Shown piece by piece: positions 53,290-62,409 of a DNA stretch of 64,000 nucleotides. The notes beneath the pieces were generated by a model. It did no database searches, was not told the DNA's origin, and saw nothing but the letters and a program-made list of their open reading frames with translations. The stretch's first letter is position 1, and the number at the start of each line of letters is the position of its first letter. A program made the translations under genes and the position numbers. The stretch comes from Ga0077527 sp964533495 (GTDB taxonomy: Bacteria; Pseudomonadota; Gammaproteobacteria; Burkholderiales; SG8-41). The stretch spans positions 1 through 64,000 of the forward strand of contig CAZHJU010000001.1 in NCBI GenBank assembly GCA_964533495.1, given 5' to 3'.

Positions 53290-54773
53290 GCCGCGGCCCC
53301 CTGCCGGTCTAGCCCCCAGAACACGCTTTTGACCTGCTGGTAGAGGCGCATGCCTTCGATGCCTTTTTCACGGCCGATGCCGCTGGATTTGTAGCCCCCG
53401 AACGGCGCTGCGATCGACAACTGCTTGTATGTGTTGATCCACACCGTGCCGGCATCGATTCTGCGGGCCACGCGCCAGGCCTTCTGATAGCTGGAGGTCC
53501 AGATGCCGGCCGCCAGCCCGTACGCGGTGGCATTGGCCTGGGCCACCAAATCCTCTTCGTCGTCGAAGGGCAGGACGCAGAGCACCGGACCGAATATCTC
53601 CTCCTGACAGATCGCGTCGTCATTGGTGACGCCGGTTATCACGGTGGGCAGATAAAAAGCGCCGTCGCGGAAACGCCCGTCTGACGGGCGGCTGCCGCCC
53701 GTCGCTATGTCAGCGCCTGCCGCACGCGCCCTTTCGACGTGGGACTCGACACGCTCGCGGTGCGCGAACGAGGCCATGCTGCCCATTTCCGCGCCGGCCC
53801 GATCCGGCAGATCGACACGCAGGGACTGCGCATGCCGCGTGATCATGTCGAGCACGCGCGCATGGATGGAACGCTCGACGAACAGCCTCGATCCGGCAAT
53901 GCACGACTGGCCGCTGCCTTCGAAGATGCCGGCAGCAACCCCCCGCACCGCGGCATCGATGTCGGCGTCGGCGAACACGATGTGCGGTGATTTGCCGCCG
54001 AGTTCGAGCGCCGCCGGAATCAGACGCATTGCTGCGGCCCCGGCGATCCGGCGGCCGCTTTCGGTGCCTCCGGTGAAAGACACCATGCCGACTCCCGGAT
54101 GACTGACCAGAGCGGCGCCGACGGCGGCACCGTCACCCGGCAGCACGTTCAGCAGACCGGGGGGCAATCCCGCTTCCAGCGCGATGCGTCCGAGCGCAAG
54201 CGCCGTCGACGGCGTCACTTCGGAAGGCTTGAGAATGACGGCATTCCCGGCCGCCAGCGCCGGCGCGACTTTCTGAGCCTCCATCGTCAGCGGAGAGTTC
54301 CATGGCGTGATGGCGGCAACCACGCCATAGGGCTCGTGCACGCTCATCGAAAGATAATTTCCGCGCGGCGGATTCAGGACATCACCGGCGGATTCGCAGA
54401 CGGCGGCGTAGTAACGGAAGGTGGTGGCGGCCGATTTCGCCTGTGCCCGGCATTCCTGCAGAACCTTGCCGTTCTCGCGCATCTGCAGCTGCGCGAGCTC
54501 TTCGGATGCGCTGTCGATCCCGCCCGCAATCGACGACAGCAAGCGCCCGCGTTCGTGGGGCAGCATGTTCCGCCACCCCGCCTGCCCGGCGGCGCGCCGC
54601 GCCGCCCTGACCGCATCGTCGGCATCGCTTGCAGAGGCGGCACAGACCGCATAGTTGATGCGGCCGTTCGCAGGATCAACCGGCAGCAAGGGTTCGCCGC
54701 CGTTGTCTATCCAGCGGCCGTCAATCAGGAACGGCCTTCTCTCCGCGGCACCTGCGGCGGTGGATGAATCCAT
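53286..54773 (-). CDS. NAD(P)-dependent aldehyde dehydrogenase
   Basis: 495-residue aldehyde dehydrogenase. PWNSPLTMEAQK, ALELGGKSPHIV (catalytic Glu) and GSGQSCIAGSRLFV (catalytic Cys), EEIFGPVLC and the C-terminal INTYKQLSIAAPFGGYKSSG are present. Most like betaine or hydroxymuconic semialdehyde types, but the substrate is unproven. It begins just 3 bp after the sulfatase stop and overlaps the SMP-30 gene, so all are one operon: sulfatase, aldehyde dehydrogenase, lactonase, dehydrogenase, with the IclR gene behind them. Confidence 0.9.
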   Translation of the reverse strand: MDSSTAAGAAERRPFLIDGRWIDNGGEPLLPVDPANGRINYAVCAASASDADDAVRAARRAAGQAGWRNMLPHERGRLLSSIAGGIDSASEELAQLQMRENGKVLQECRAQAKSAATTFRYYAAVCESAGDVLNPPRGNYLSMSVHEPYGVVAAITPWNSPLTMEAQKVAPALAAGNAVILKPSEVTPSTALALGRIALEAGLPPGLLNVLPGDGAAVGAALVSHPGVGMVSFTGGTESGRRIAGAAAMRLIPAALELGGKSPHIVFADADIDAAVRGVAAGIFEGSGQSCIAGSRLFVERSIHARVLDMITRHAQSLRVDLPDRAGAEMGSMASFAHRERVESHVERARAAGADIATGGSRPSDGRFRDGAFYLPTVITGVTNDDAICQEEIFGPVLCVLPFDDEEDLVAQANATAYGLAAGIWTSSYQKAWRVARRIDAGTVWINTYKQLSIAAPFGGYKSSGIGREKGIEGMRLYQQVKSVFWGLDRQGAAA

Positions 54774-54776
54774 GGA

Positions 54777-57122
54777 CTACTCCTTGCGCGATGCCGGAAC
54801 CTGCGCGCAGGCCAGCGCCTGCGCCTCCGGTTCCGGACGATTGATTGAACTGCCCGGCGCCTGGGCACCCGGCTCGACGCGCACCCATTCGATTTGTCCG
54901 GTGTAACGAAACCCCCCCTGTGCCGCGTACCGCCCGGAAGCCGGCTGACGCCTGTCGATGCCGACATCAAGACCTTCCGAAGGCAATCGTCCGATGGTCG
55001 GCGACATCGGGGTTTCGGGAACCATCTCGATGCCGTTCAGCAGCAGTCGCCCCGAGCCTTTGCGCGCCCCCAGCGCGCGGAATTCAAATATCGCCTCCTG
55101 AGGGCCGGGCTGCAGCCGCAACGCCCCGAACTCCTGGGGCTCCGGCCAGCGCTGGTAGATGAAATGCAGGCCGCCGTCCATCACATACAGAAGGACTCCC
55201 CCGAAGATTCCGCCCAGCGAATAGATGACCCCGCAGTCATCGTCCCTATAATGGAAACGCGCGATCATTCTGAAACAGCGGTCGGCGAAAAGCTGGGACA
55301 CGCTGACGCGCTCCGCGGTCTGCGCCCCCGGATAGAACACGCGCGGCATGTTTATGAGCGGCAGCCGGTACGGCGGGACCGACATCGACTTGTCGTAGCC
55401 GCGGTTGTCTATCGGATAAACACTGTTCTCGAAAGCCTCGGCATCAAACGATTTCGCTAGATCGCGCACCCGGTCCGGAAAGACCCGTGCCAGGTTCTCG
55501 ATCTCAGTGGGATCCTCTCCGAGATTGAACAGCATCCAGTTGTCGAGATCAACGGCCTTGTCGGGCGCCTGCAACGACACGATCTTCCAGCCATCCCGGA
55601 TGTAGCCTCGGTTGCCGTCCAGCTCATAATGCTGCGCGGTCCGCCGCTCCGGGGCCGCGGGGTCGCCCAGCATCGCCGCGAAACTGCTTCCGTCGAGGGG
55701 CGGAGTCCTGCGGCCGCCGGATTCTTCCGGGCGGTAAGCACCGGTGATCTCCATGATCGTGGGCAGCACATCGGTGACATGCACCCATTGCCGGCGAATC
55801 GCGCCGGGATCGGCAATCTTTTCCGGATAGCGAACGATCAGCGGCACCCGGATTCCGCCGTTGACGGGGGTGCGCTTAAAGTTACGGAAAGGCGTGTTGG
55901 ATACCTGCGCCCAGCCCAGCGGATAGGCGATGTAGGTATCGGGGCCCCCGAATCCGCCGCCTTCGACCAGCGCACGAATCTTGGCATCGCTGTCGGCACC
56001 ACCCAGCCGCCGCTGCCAGCCGTTGACCGCACCTTCATCTCCGCCCATCGCACTGGCGCCGTTATCGGAAGCAAGGACGATCAGCGTGTTGTCGAGCTGG
56101 CCCGCCTGTTCAAGGAAGGCCGTCAACCGCCCGATGTTGCCATCCAGATTATCGACCAATGCCGCGTAGACCTCCATGTAGCGTGCATACAGCTCCCTTT
56201 TGTCCGCGGGCAGGCCGGACCAGGACTGCACGCCCGGATTCGGCGGCGGCAGGCGTATCTCCGGCGGCATCAACCCGAGCTCGATCTGCCTGCGCAGGCG
56301 CTGCTCACGACAGGCATCCCAGCCCGCGTCGTAGCGTCCTCGGTATTTCCGCAGTTCTTCCGGGCGCGCCTGCAGCGGCATGTGCGGCGCGTTGTACGCG
56401 AGATAAAGGAAAAAAGGCTTGGCCGGATTGCTGCCGAGATGTTCCTTGGTCCATCGGATTGCGCGATCGGTCCAGTCGTCTGTCGCGAAATAGCCCGGAG
56501 GATAAGTGTCCATGTCGAGCGTCTGCGTACCTTCGTAGAGGCAGTCCGGATAAAAATAACTGGTTTCCGAGGCAATGAATCCGTAGAACTTGTCAAAACC
56601 CCGCCGGGTCGGCCACGAGGATTTGTCGCCCGCCGCGCTGGCATCGTGCTCCTTGGTGTTGTGCCACTTGCCGATGCACATCGTGGAGTACCCGTTGCTC
56701 CGGAGCAATTCCGCCATCGTCGGCGCATCCGGCGAGATCTCGCCGCCATACCCGGGATAACCCGGATCGCCGTGTGTCAGCCAGCCGCAGCCGACCGAAT
56801 GCGGGTTCTTGCCGGTCAGCAGGGCCGCCCGCGCCGGTGTGCACATCGGGACTGTCGTGTAGTTGCCGAAGCGCAGTCCCTCCCGCGCAAGCCTGTCGAT
56901 ATGGGGCGTTTCGATTTCCGAACCAAAAGAACCCAAATCGCTATACCCCATGTCATCCAGAAAGATGACCACGATATTGGGCGCAGCCGCCGGAGCAACG
57001 TGCTGCGGCGGCCACCAGGGCGTGGAATCGGCCAGGGTTTTGCCGATGCGGCCCCGGAACCCGTTCACCGTTTTCCCGAATTCCCCCCCGCCCGCACCAG
57101 AGCGTTTCTTCGAATCTGCCAT
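54777..57122 (-). CDS. Type I sulfatase (arylsulfatase family)
   Basis: 781-residue sulfatase that would remove sulfate esters. The formylglycine motif is CTPAR at Cys94 (TTVPMCTPARAALLTGKNPHS), matching C-x-P-x-R. Metal ligands are seen in IFLDDMGYSDLG, LASDNGASAMGG (Asp-Asn) and GKWHN. The C-terminal 200 residues form a separate beta-rich region (FHYRDDDCGVIYSLGGI). The start at 57122 lacks a signal peptide, so it may be cytoplasmic or exported differently. No maturation enzyme gene is in the window. It heads the minus-strand operon and is divergent from a Bug receptor. Confidence 0.9.
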   Translation of the reverse strand: MADSKKRSGAGGGEFGKTVNGFRGRIGKTLADSTPWWPPQHVAPAAAPNIVVIFLDDMGYSDLGSFGSEIETPHIDRLAREGLRFGNYTTVPMCTPARAALLTGKNPHSVGCGWLTHGDPGYPGYGGEISPDAPTMAELLRSNGYSTMCIGKWHNTKEHDASAAGDKSSWPTRRGFDKFYGFIASETSYFYPDCLYEGTQTLDMDTYPPGYFATDDWTDRAIRWTKEHLGSNPAKPFFLYLAYNAPHMPLQARPEELRKYRGRYDAGWDACREQRLRRQIELGLMPPEIRLPPPNPGVQSWSGLPADKRELYARYMEVYAALVDNLDGNIGRLTAFLEQAGQLDNTLIVLASDNGASAMGGDEGAVNGWQRRLGGADSDAKIRALVEGGGFGGPDTYIAYPLGWAQVSNTPFRNFKRTPVNGGIRVPLIVRYPEKIADPGAIRRQWVHVTDVLPTIMEITGAYRPEESGGRRTPPLDGSSFAAMLGDPAAPERRTAQHYELDGNRGYIRDGWKIVSLQAPDKAVDLDNWMLFNLGEDPTEIENLARVFPDRVRDLAKSFDAEAFENSVYPIDNRGYDKSMSVPPYRLPLINMPRVFYPGAQTAERVSVSQLFADRCFRMIARFHYRDDDCGVIYSLGGIFGGVLLYVMDGGLHFIYQRWPEPQEFGALRLQPGPQEAIFEFRALGARKGSGRLLLNGIEMVPETPMSPTIGRLPSEGLDVGIDRRQPASGRYAAQGGFRYTGQIEWVRVEPGAQAPGSSINRPEPEAQALACAQVPASRKE

Positions 57123-57270
57123 TTGATTTCTGCTCCTCGCGCAGGAAGAACACATCCTGAAAACCCCCGACCCACACGGCGGCACGCCAGCTTTCCGGCA
57201 TGCCGCCAACGATCGTCATTATTGACAATCATACAAGCGGCAATCACACTCTTCAACTTTATAGAATAAC

Positions 57271-57289
57271 TGTTCTGTTAGGCAGAACA
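57271..57289. promoter_or_regulatory. Palindromic operator candidate
   Basis: Arms TGTTCTG and CAGAACA around TTAGG, between the divergent sulfatase and Bug receptor genes. This fits an operator for both, possibly for the IclR regulator at 50620. Confidence 0.6.
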
Positions 57290-57320
57290 ATGGAAACCCC
57301 AACCGAGAGGAGAAAATCCA

Positions 57321-58328
57321 ATGGGAAGATCAAATGACACAAGCCGCCGTCCATCATCGAAAACGGCGGCGGCCGCAATGGCCATGCTGCTGGCTGGCGC
57401 CGCGGCATCCAGCACGCCGGCGGCCGGCCAGGAATACCCGGCGAAGCCGATACGCCTGATCGTCCCCTTTGCGCCCGGCGGCGGGACCGACCGGGTGGGC
57501 AGGACAATGGCCGCCAAGATGTCGCAACCCCTCAAACAGCAGATGATCGTCGACAATCGCCCCGGCGCGGCCACGGTCATAGGCTCCGAAATCGTGGCAA
57601 GAGCCGCTCCGGACGGATATACGCTTCTGCTGTGCGCGCTCCCGCATGCGACCAATCCGAGTCTGCTGAAAAAACTGCCCTATGACACCCTGCGCGACTT
57701 CGCACCGATCACGCTGACGGCGAAGATTCCTTCCGTGCTTCTGGTCAACGCGAAAGTGCCGACAAAATCCATAAAAGAACTGGTTGCGCTCTCGAAATCG
57801 ACCGCCGCAGGGCTGAACTACGGAACGCCTGGCAACGGCACGGCCCCCCATCTCGCAATGGAGCTTTTCAAGATCGCCAGCGGAATGAATGCGGCGCATA
57901 TCCCTTACAAGGGCGCAGGTCCGCAGGTCACTGCCTTGGTATCCGGCCAGATTGATCTCGCGTTCGCCACGATATCAACCGCGCGCACTCATGTAGGAAC
58001 CGGCAGGCTTCGTGCGCTGGCAATCGCCACCCTGCAGAAATCCACCGCCCTCCCCGATGTGCCGACCCTGTCGGAAAGCGGCTACCCCGGATTCGAGGCT
58101 TACGCCTGGTTCGGGCTGCTGGCACCCGCAGGAACGCCGCGGCGCATCATCCAGACCCTTAACCGGGAGGCGAATGCCGCGCTCAACCTGCCCGATGTCC
58201 GGGCTTCCTTTGAGGCCGACGGCATCGATGCCGCACCGGGCAGCATCGATGCGCTGGACAAGCACATCAGAAGCGAGATCGATAAATGGACGAAAGTCAT
58301 CCGTCAGGCAAACATAACCCCTGAATGA
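57321..58328 (+). CDS. Bug/TctC-type periplasmic solute receptor
   Basis: 335-residue receptor. A long signal region (MGRSNDTSRRPSSKTAAAAMAMLLAGAAA to AAGQ) is followed by EYPAKPIRLIVPFAPGGGTD, VDNRPGAATVIGSEIV, HIPYKGAGPQVTALVSG and PTLSESGYPGFEAYAW. GAGAGGAG precedes the start. It is divergent from the sulfatase operon with a shared palindrome, so its ligand may be the organic sulfate or its desulfated product. An alpha/beta-fold gene follows 22 bp later. Confidence 0.9.
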   Translation: MGRSNDTSRRPSSKTAAAAMAMLLAGAAASSTPAAGQEYPAKPIRLIVPFAPGGGTDRVGRTMAAKMSQPLKQQMIVDNRPGAATVIGSEIVARAAPDGYTLLLCALPHATNPSLLKKLPYDTLRDFAPITLTAKIPSVLLVNAKVPTKSIKELVALSKSTAAGLNYGTPGNGTAPHLAMELFKIASGMNAAHIPYKGAGPQVTALVSGQIDLAFATISTARTHVGTGRLRALAIATLQKSTALPDVPTLSESGYPGFEAYAWFGLLAPAGTPRRIIQTLNREANAALNLPDVRASFEADGIDAAPGSIDALDKHIRSEIDKWTKVIRQANITPE

Positions 58329-58350
58329 CCACGTCACTCGCGGAACTCCG

Positions 58351-59199
58351 ATGAACGTCAAAAATCCCGGTGCCATTGAAACCGTTAACGGCACCGGGGT
58401 CTGCATTTCGCGGCAACCAGGAAGACCCCTGATCCTGCTGGTGCGCATGGCAAGCCGGGAGATGGGCGTATGGGATTCGGCATGGGATTTCCTGTGCGGA
58501 TATTTCACCGTGGCGCAATTCGACCTGGAAATGCCCTCGGCCGCCGCCCTCGAAGATCCGCGGGCGGTTTTCGCCAAACTATCGGAAGACTGCGTGCACA
58601 TCGCCGACGGCCTGGGCTTCCGGACATTTCACATGATCGGATGGACCGGCGGCGCACATGTGGCCCTGCGCTGCGCGGCGGACAATCCGGGCCTGCTCCG
58701 TTCCTGCACGCTGCTCAGCCCCTTTTGTCCCCTGCCAGACATGCGCCCCCTCGAAAAAGGGCTCAAATTCATGCAGACCCTGATGGAACACGGCGGCCGT
58801 GAGCTGTATTCCTACTACTGGTTTATGTCCGGATTCAGCCCGGAATTCCTGCACTCGGAATTCGGCAAGGTCAAAGCCATGGTCGATGCCCGGATGTCAG
58901 GTGACCGGTTCATCAAGACCGACACCCGGCGCGCCCTGCAATGGATACACGCGTTGCGGGGCTTCTGGGTCGATGACCGCGAACTCGAGAAACTCGAGCT
59001 TCCGGTTCTTGTGGTCGGCCCCGGACTCGATGCCGGCTTCGTCGGTCCAACCTCCCGGATGGCGGCGCTGCTGCACACAAAGATTCCAGGCTCAAAACTG
59101 AAGCTCGCCGAAAACCGTGGCAGCCTGTTCCTGCTCGAAGCACCAGAGATTTTCCCGGAATTGACCCGGGATTTTTTTGCACGGGTTGCCCGGCAGTAA
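58351..59199 (+). CDS. Alpha/beta-hydrolase-fold protein with degenerate catalytic triad
   Basis: 282-residue protein with the alpha/beta-hydrolase fold. The nucleophile elbow reads Gly97-Trp-Thr99-Gly-Gly101 (MIGWTGGAHVALRCA), with Thr where Ser is usual. The C-terminal segment NRGSLFLLEAPEIF has Ser where the catalytic His normally sits. The acid may be the Asp in VVGPGLDAGF. It is thus probably a non-catalytic binder, or uses a Thr without the usual base. It follows the Bug receptor by 22 bp. Confidence 0.75.
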   Translation: MNVKNPGAIETVNGTGVCISRQPGRPLILLVRMASREMGVWDSAWDFLCGYFTVAQFDLEMPSAAALEDPRAVFAKLSEDCVHIADGLGFRTFHMIGWTGGAHVALRCAADNPGLLRSCTLLSPFCPLPDMRPLEKGLKFMQTLMEHGGRELYSYYWFMSGFSPEFLHSEFGKVKAMVDARMSGDRFIKTDTRRALQWIHALRGFWVDDRELEKLELPVLVVGPGLDAGFVGPTSRMAALLHTKIPGSKLKLAENRGSLFLLEAPEIFPELTRDFFARVARQ

Positions 59200-59230
59200 T
59201 TCACTGTCCGCGGCAAACGCCCTGCTCAAG

Positions 59231-59734
59231 TCAAGTCGCCGCCAATTCCGGCATGAAGGGAAGGTCGGTCACGCCGGGATCGATGCCCAGTTGCGACAGC
59301 AGCGTCGTCAACTGGCCGCGGTGGTGGGTCTGGTGGTTGAAGAGATGCGTGACCGCCACCCAGGCCGGCATCGAGCGCGACTTGCGGTCGACGTTGCTGA
59401 CATAGGTGAAAGGCGCGGCGAGCCATCCGTCGGTGAGCGTCGCGGTCCAGTCGAGGATGCGCGCATCCATCGCCTCGCGCGCGGCGCGCAGTTCACCGAA
59501 ACCGGCGTGCAGCTCGGCAATGATGGTCTTCGGCGTTGCGGTTCCCTGAAAACGCCCCATCCACACGATATCGCCGAACAGCAGGTGATTCAGCGTGCCG
59601 TGGATGGATTTGAAGAAGGCGCCGCGATCCTTTTTGCGTTCGGCGTCGGGGATGTCCGCGCACAGGGCGTAGAGCCTTTCGTTCATCCAGCGGTTGTAGC
59701 GGGCCATCAGGGCACAGTGCGCGGGCGATACCAT
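59231..59734 (-). CDS. DinB-family metal-binding four-helix protein
   Basis: 167-residue protein of the DinB/YfiT-like family (not the polymerase), which forms a four-helix bundle around a metal and includes thiol transferases. Three family histidines are in SIHGTLNHLLFGD and in VTHLFNHQTHHRGQLTTLL, with the typical His-x3-His spacing. It overlaps no gene and starts 12 bp after the transporter stop on the same strand. A reading frame continues much further upstream, but only as a shadow of the transporter. Confidence 0.85.
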   Translation of the reverse strand: MVSPAHCALMARYNRWMNERLYALCADIPDAERKKDRGAFFKSIHGTLNHLLFGDIVWMGRFQGTATPKTIIAELHAGFGELRAAREAMDARILDWTATLTDGWLAAPFTYVSNVDRKSRSMPAWVAVTHLFNHQTHHRGQLTTLLSQLGIDPGVTDLPFMPELAAT

Positions 59735-59745
59735 GGCGGAATTCC

Positions 59746-60303
59746 TCAGGCCAGCTTGCCGAGCGCGGCGACGATGATGTACGTGCCCAGCATCAGCAGC
59801 GCGACGAAGAACACCGTGCGGAAACGCTGCTCGGAAAGCCGCGCGCGCAGGCGCTGGCCGAGCACCATGCCGGCCAGCGCCGGCAGCACCGCGCCCGCCG
59901 ACAGCAGGCCGGCCCAGCTTTCGTGGCGCAGCGGAATGGCGAGACGCACGCCGCCGAGACTCAGCAGCGCGTAACTCGCCAGCAACACCCCCAGCAGCGC
60001 CGTCAGCAGCGCGAGGTCGACGCGGGTCAGCGCGGCGGCGCCGACCCACGCGGTCGCGGTGGCCATCAGCAGGAAGGGCCAGATGCGCAGCGCGACTTCG
60101 CGGGTGTGCGCGCCGGCCAGCGCCTGCCACAGGTTGGTGGCAAAGGACGGCACCAGCAGCAGCGCCATCGCGCTCGGCAGGTCGAAGGCGACGGTGAGCA
60201 GCGCGAGGCTGACGGTGGGCAGGCCGAGGCCGATGACGCCCTTGACCATGCCGGCAAGCAGGAAGGTGCCGGTGACGGCCAGGATCACGCTGGTGTCGGG
60301 CAT
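59746..60303 (-). CDS. TSUP (TauE/SafE) transporter, shortened
   Basis: 185-residue membrane protein of the sulfite/organosulfonate exporter family, where about 250 residues are usual. The first family motif is present (MVKGVIGLGLPTVSLALL). It then runs LRHESWAGLLSAGAVLPALAGMVLGQRLRARL, where relatives have a second G-x-x-TG half and several helices in between. About 60-70 residues seem to be missing without a frameshift. It may be a short variant or a broken gene. It is divergent from no regulator and sits between a cupin gene and a DinB-like gene. Confidence 0.65.
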   Translation of the reverse strand: MPDTSVILAVTGTFLLAGMVKGVIGLGLPTVSLALLTVAFDLPSAMALLLVPSFATNLWQALAGAHTREVALRIWPFLLMATATAWVGAAALTRVDLALLTALLGVLLASYALLSLGGVRLAIPLRHESWAGLLSAGAVLPALAGMVLGQRLRARLSEQRFRTVFFVALLMLGTYIIVAALGKLA

Positions 60304-60324
60304 GCGGCGCTCTTCTGCACGGAT

Positions 60325-61305
60325 TCAGTAGCGGCGGCCGTCCTTGTGCATGAACGCCCACTGTCCCGCGGCGTCGAGCACGGCCTGCAGGTCGTCGTCG
60401 GGATAAACCACGCGGTCCCCGGCGCCGCGGTCTCCGATCTCAAGATACACCACCTCCCCGTCGCCGCGGTTGACGAGCTGGTGCGCGTCGCCGCTGCCGG
60501 CGCGGAAACCGGCGCACATGCCCGGCGCGAGCGGTGTCTCGCCGGCAGCGGTGACGAGCACCGGGCGGCCTTCGAGGACGTAGATGAATTCGTCCTGCGC
60601 GCTGTGCGCATGGCGCAGCGCTGATACCGCGCCCGGCGCGAGGCGCGTCAGGTTGACGCCGAAGTTCCTCAGTCCGAACAGGTCGCCCAGCGGACGTTTC
60701 AGCCGGCCGGCCACCCGCGCCGCGAAGGGCTCGGGATAGTTCGTCTGCTTCGCTTTCGGCGGCGCTTCGGCGGCCACGATCGCGGTGGGGGACTGGGCTT
60801 TGTTCATCGGCGGCTCTGGAACGGGCCGGGCGGCGGGCCCGGATCGCCCATGGTAGCCGCGCGCCGCGCCGGGCGCGACCATCCCGCGCGGCGCGATGAA
60901 CCGCTGCCACGCCTGCCGCAGCCGGCGCGCGGCACCGGTGACCATCGCCGCGAACCAGCGTGCCATCTCCTGCCGGGCCTCGCGGTGCAGCCGTTCCGTG
61001 AATCCGGCATCGACGCGGACCACGTTGCGCGTCCAGTCCGCGGCGGGAACCGGATCGACACGATGGACGGCGATGCGCGTGCCGTCCCTGATGGCGCTGG
61101 CGACGACCAGGCCCGTGCCGGCGGAACAGTAACGCGCACCGGCCGGAACCATGTGGTCCAGCGGGTCGCCTTCCTGGGTGACCCAGATCAGGCCATCGAG
61201 ACAGCGAATGACCGTGCCGCGCCCGGCCGCAACGCGGCGGATGTCACCGGTGGCGAGATCGTGCAATTGCCGTCCGTGCTTGTCGCGGTCTGTTCCGGTG
61301 CCCAT
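60325..61305 (-). CDS. DUF2917/cupin fusion protein
   Basis: 326 residues in one frame. Residues about 15-85 match the DUF2917 type (LATGDIRRVAAGRGTVIRCLDGLIWVTQEGDPLDH). A linker of about 80 residues leads to Met167, which starts a complete cupin of 160 residues (MNKAQSPTAIVAAEAPP). The cupin has the HAHSAQDEFIYVLEG metal motif and GSGDAHQLVNRGDGE. Both are usually separate genes; here there is no stop between them. The cupin may also start at 60807, although the ribosome site is weak. Its divergent neighbour is a LysR gene with a shared operator candidate. Confidence 0.65.
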   Translation of the reverse strand: MGTGTDRDKHGRQLHDLATGDIRRVAAGRGTVIRCLDGLIWVTQEGDPLDHMVPAGARYCSAGTGLVVASAIRDGTRIAVHRVDPVPAADWTRNVVRVDAGFTERLHREARQEMARWFAAMVTGAARRLRQAWQRFIAPRGMVAPGAARGYHGRSGPAARPVPEPPMNKAQSPTAIVAAEAPPKAKQTNYPEPFAARVAGRLKRPLGDLFGLRNFGVNLTRLAPGAVSALRHAHSAQDEFIYVLEGRPVLVTAAGETPLAPGMCAGFRAGSGDAHQLVNRGDGEVVYLEIGDRGAGDRVVYPDDDLQAVLDAAGQWAFMHKDGRRY

Positions 61306-61413
61306 AATGAATGCGTCTTCTGCATCATTGATCCCGGCGCGACGGCGCCGGCAATGGCGGAACTATGTGACTGGAAATGGCGGCGCGACAAACGGTCATT
61401 TCGCAAACCATGA

Positions 61414-61428
61414 ATGCATGAATTGCAT
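61414..61428. promoter_or_regulatory. LysR-box candidate (T-N11-A)
   Basis: ATGCATGAATTGCAT has arms ATGCA and TGCAT around TGAAT, fitting T-N11-A. It lies 10 bp before the LysR start and between divergent genes. Confidence 0.55.
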
Positions 61429-61437
61429 GCATAAACG

Positions 61438-62409
61438 ATGAACAGCACGCGCGATCTGCCCGCCCTTGATCTGCTGAAGGCCTTCGAGGCCGCGGCCCGC
61501 CACCTGTCGTTCACGCGCGCAGGCGCGGAACTGTGTCTCAGCCAGTCGGCGGTGAGCCGGCAGATCCGGCAGCTTGAAACCCAACTCGGGCTGCCGCTGT
61601 TCGTCCGCCGCACGCGCGCGCTGCTGCTGACCGAGGCGGGCCGGCGCTATTTCCGCGACGTCAGTCAGGCGCTGCACCAGTTGCGCGAGGCCGGCGCGAA
61701 CCTGCGGGCCGCGCGCGGCGACCGGGTGGTGACGGTGACGACGGCAATGACCTTCGCCTCGCTGTGGCTGGTGCCGCAGCTCGCGGATTTTCAGCAGCGG
61801 CATCCGGACATCGCGGTGCACGTCGCCGCCGACAACAGCGTGCTCGACCTCGAGCGCGAGCGCATGGACGTGGCGATCCGGTACTCGACGCACCGCCTCG
61901 CCGGCCCCGACGCGCTGCGACTGCTCGGCGAACGCGTGCTGCCGGTGTGCAGCCCGAAGCTGCCCGGCCTGAAGAAACTGCGCGCGCCAGCGGACCTGAA
62001 GGGTTTCGTGCTGCTCGAGTTCGAAGACCCGCAGCAGCTGACGCCCTGGCTGACCTGGGCGGCATGGCTGGAGGCGATGCGTGCGCCGTCGCCCGCGGCG
62101 AAGGGCATGCTGCGTTTCAGCCACTACGACATGATGCTGCGCACCGCGCTCAACGGCCAGGGCATCGGACTGGGTCGCCTGCCGCTGATCTCGGCGCTGC
62201 TCGACGACGGCCTGCTGGTCGCGCCGCTGGCCGACCGCCGCCACAGCATCCCGACCCCGGACCGCGCCTACTGGCTTATCAGCCCGCCCGCCGCGCGCGA
62301 ACGTCCGGAGGTGCAGACCTTCATGCAGTGGATCCGGGCGCGCATGGCGGCGCTGGAGGGGGGCGGCAGGAAATGCCATGTCGGAGTAAGCACTGACGAT
62401 CAAATATAA
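61438..62409 (+). CDS. LysR-family regulator, GcvA-like
   Basis: 323-residue LysR regulator. The winged helix is LPALDLLKAFEAAARHLSFTRAGAELCLSQSAVSRQIRQLE. The ligand domain contains VTTAMTFASLWLVPQLADFQQRHPDI and RMDVAIRYSTHR, typical of the GcvA-type branch. The last codons and TAA stop are inside AT-rich element D. It is likely to control the divergent DUF2917/cupin gene and itself. Confidence 0.9.
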   Translation: MNSTRDLPALDLLKAFEAAARHLSFTRAGAELCLSQSAVSRQIRQLETQLGLPLFVRRTRALLLTEAGRRYFRDVSQALHQLREAGANLRAARGDRVVTVTTAMTFASLWLVPQLADFQQRHPDIAVHVAADNSVLDLERERMDVAIRYSTHRLAGPDALRLLGERVLPVCSPKLPGLKKLRAPADLKGFVLLEFEDPQQLTPWLTWAAWLEAMRAPSPAAKGMLRFSHYDMMLRTALNGQGIGLGRLPLISALLDDGLLVAPLADRRHSIPTPDRAYWLISPPAARERPEVQTFMQWIRARMAALEGGGRKCHVGVSTDDQI

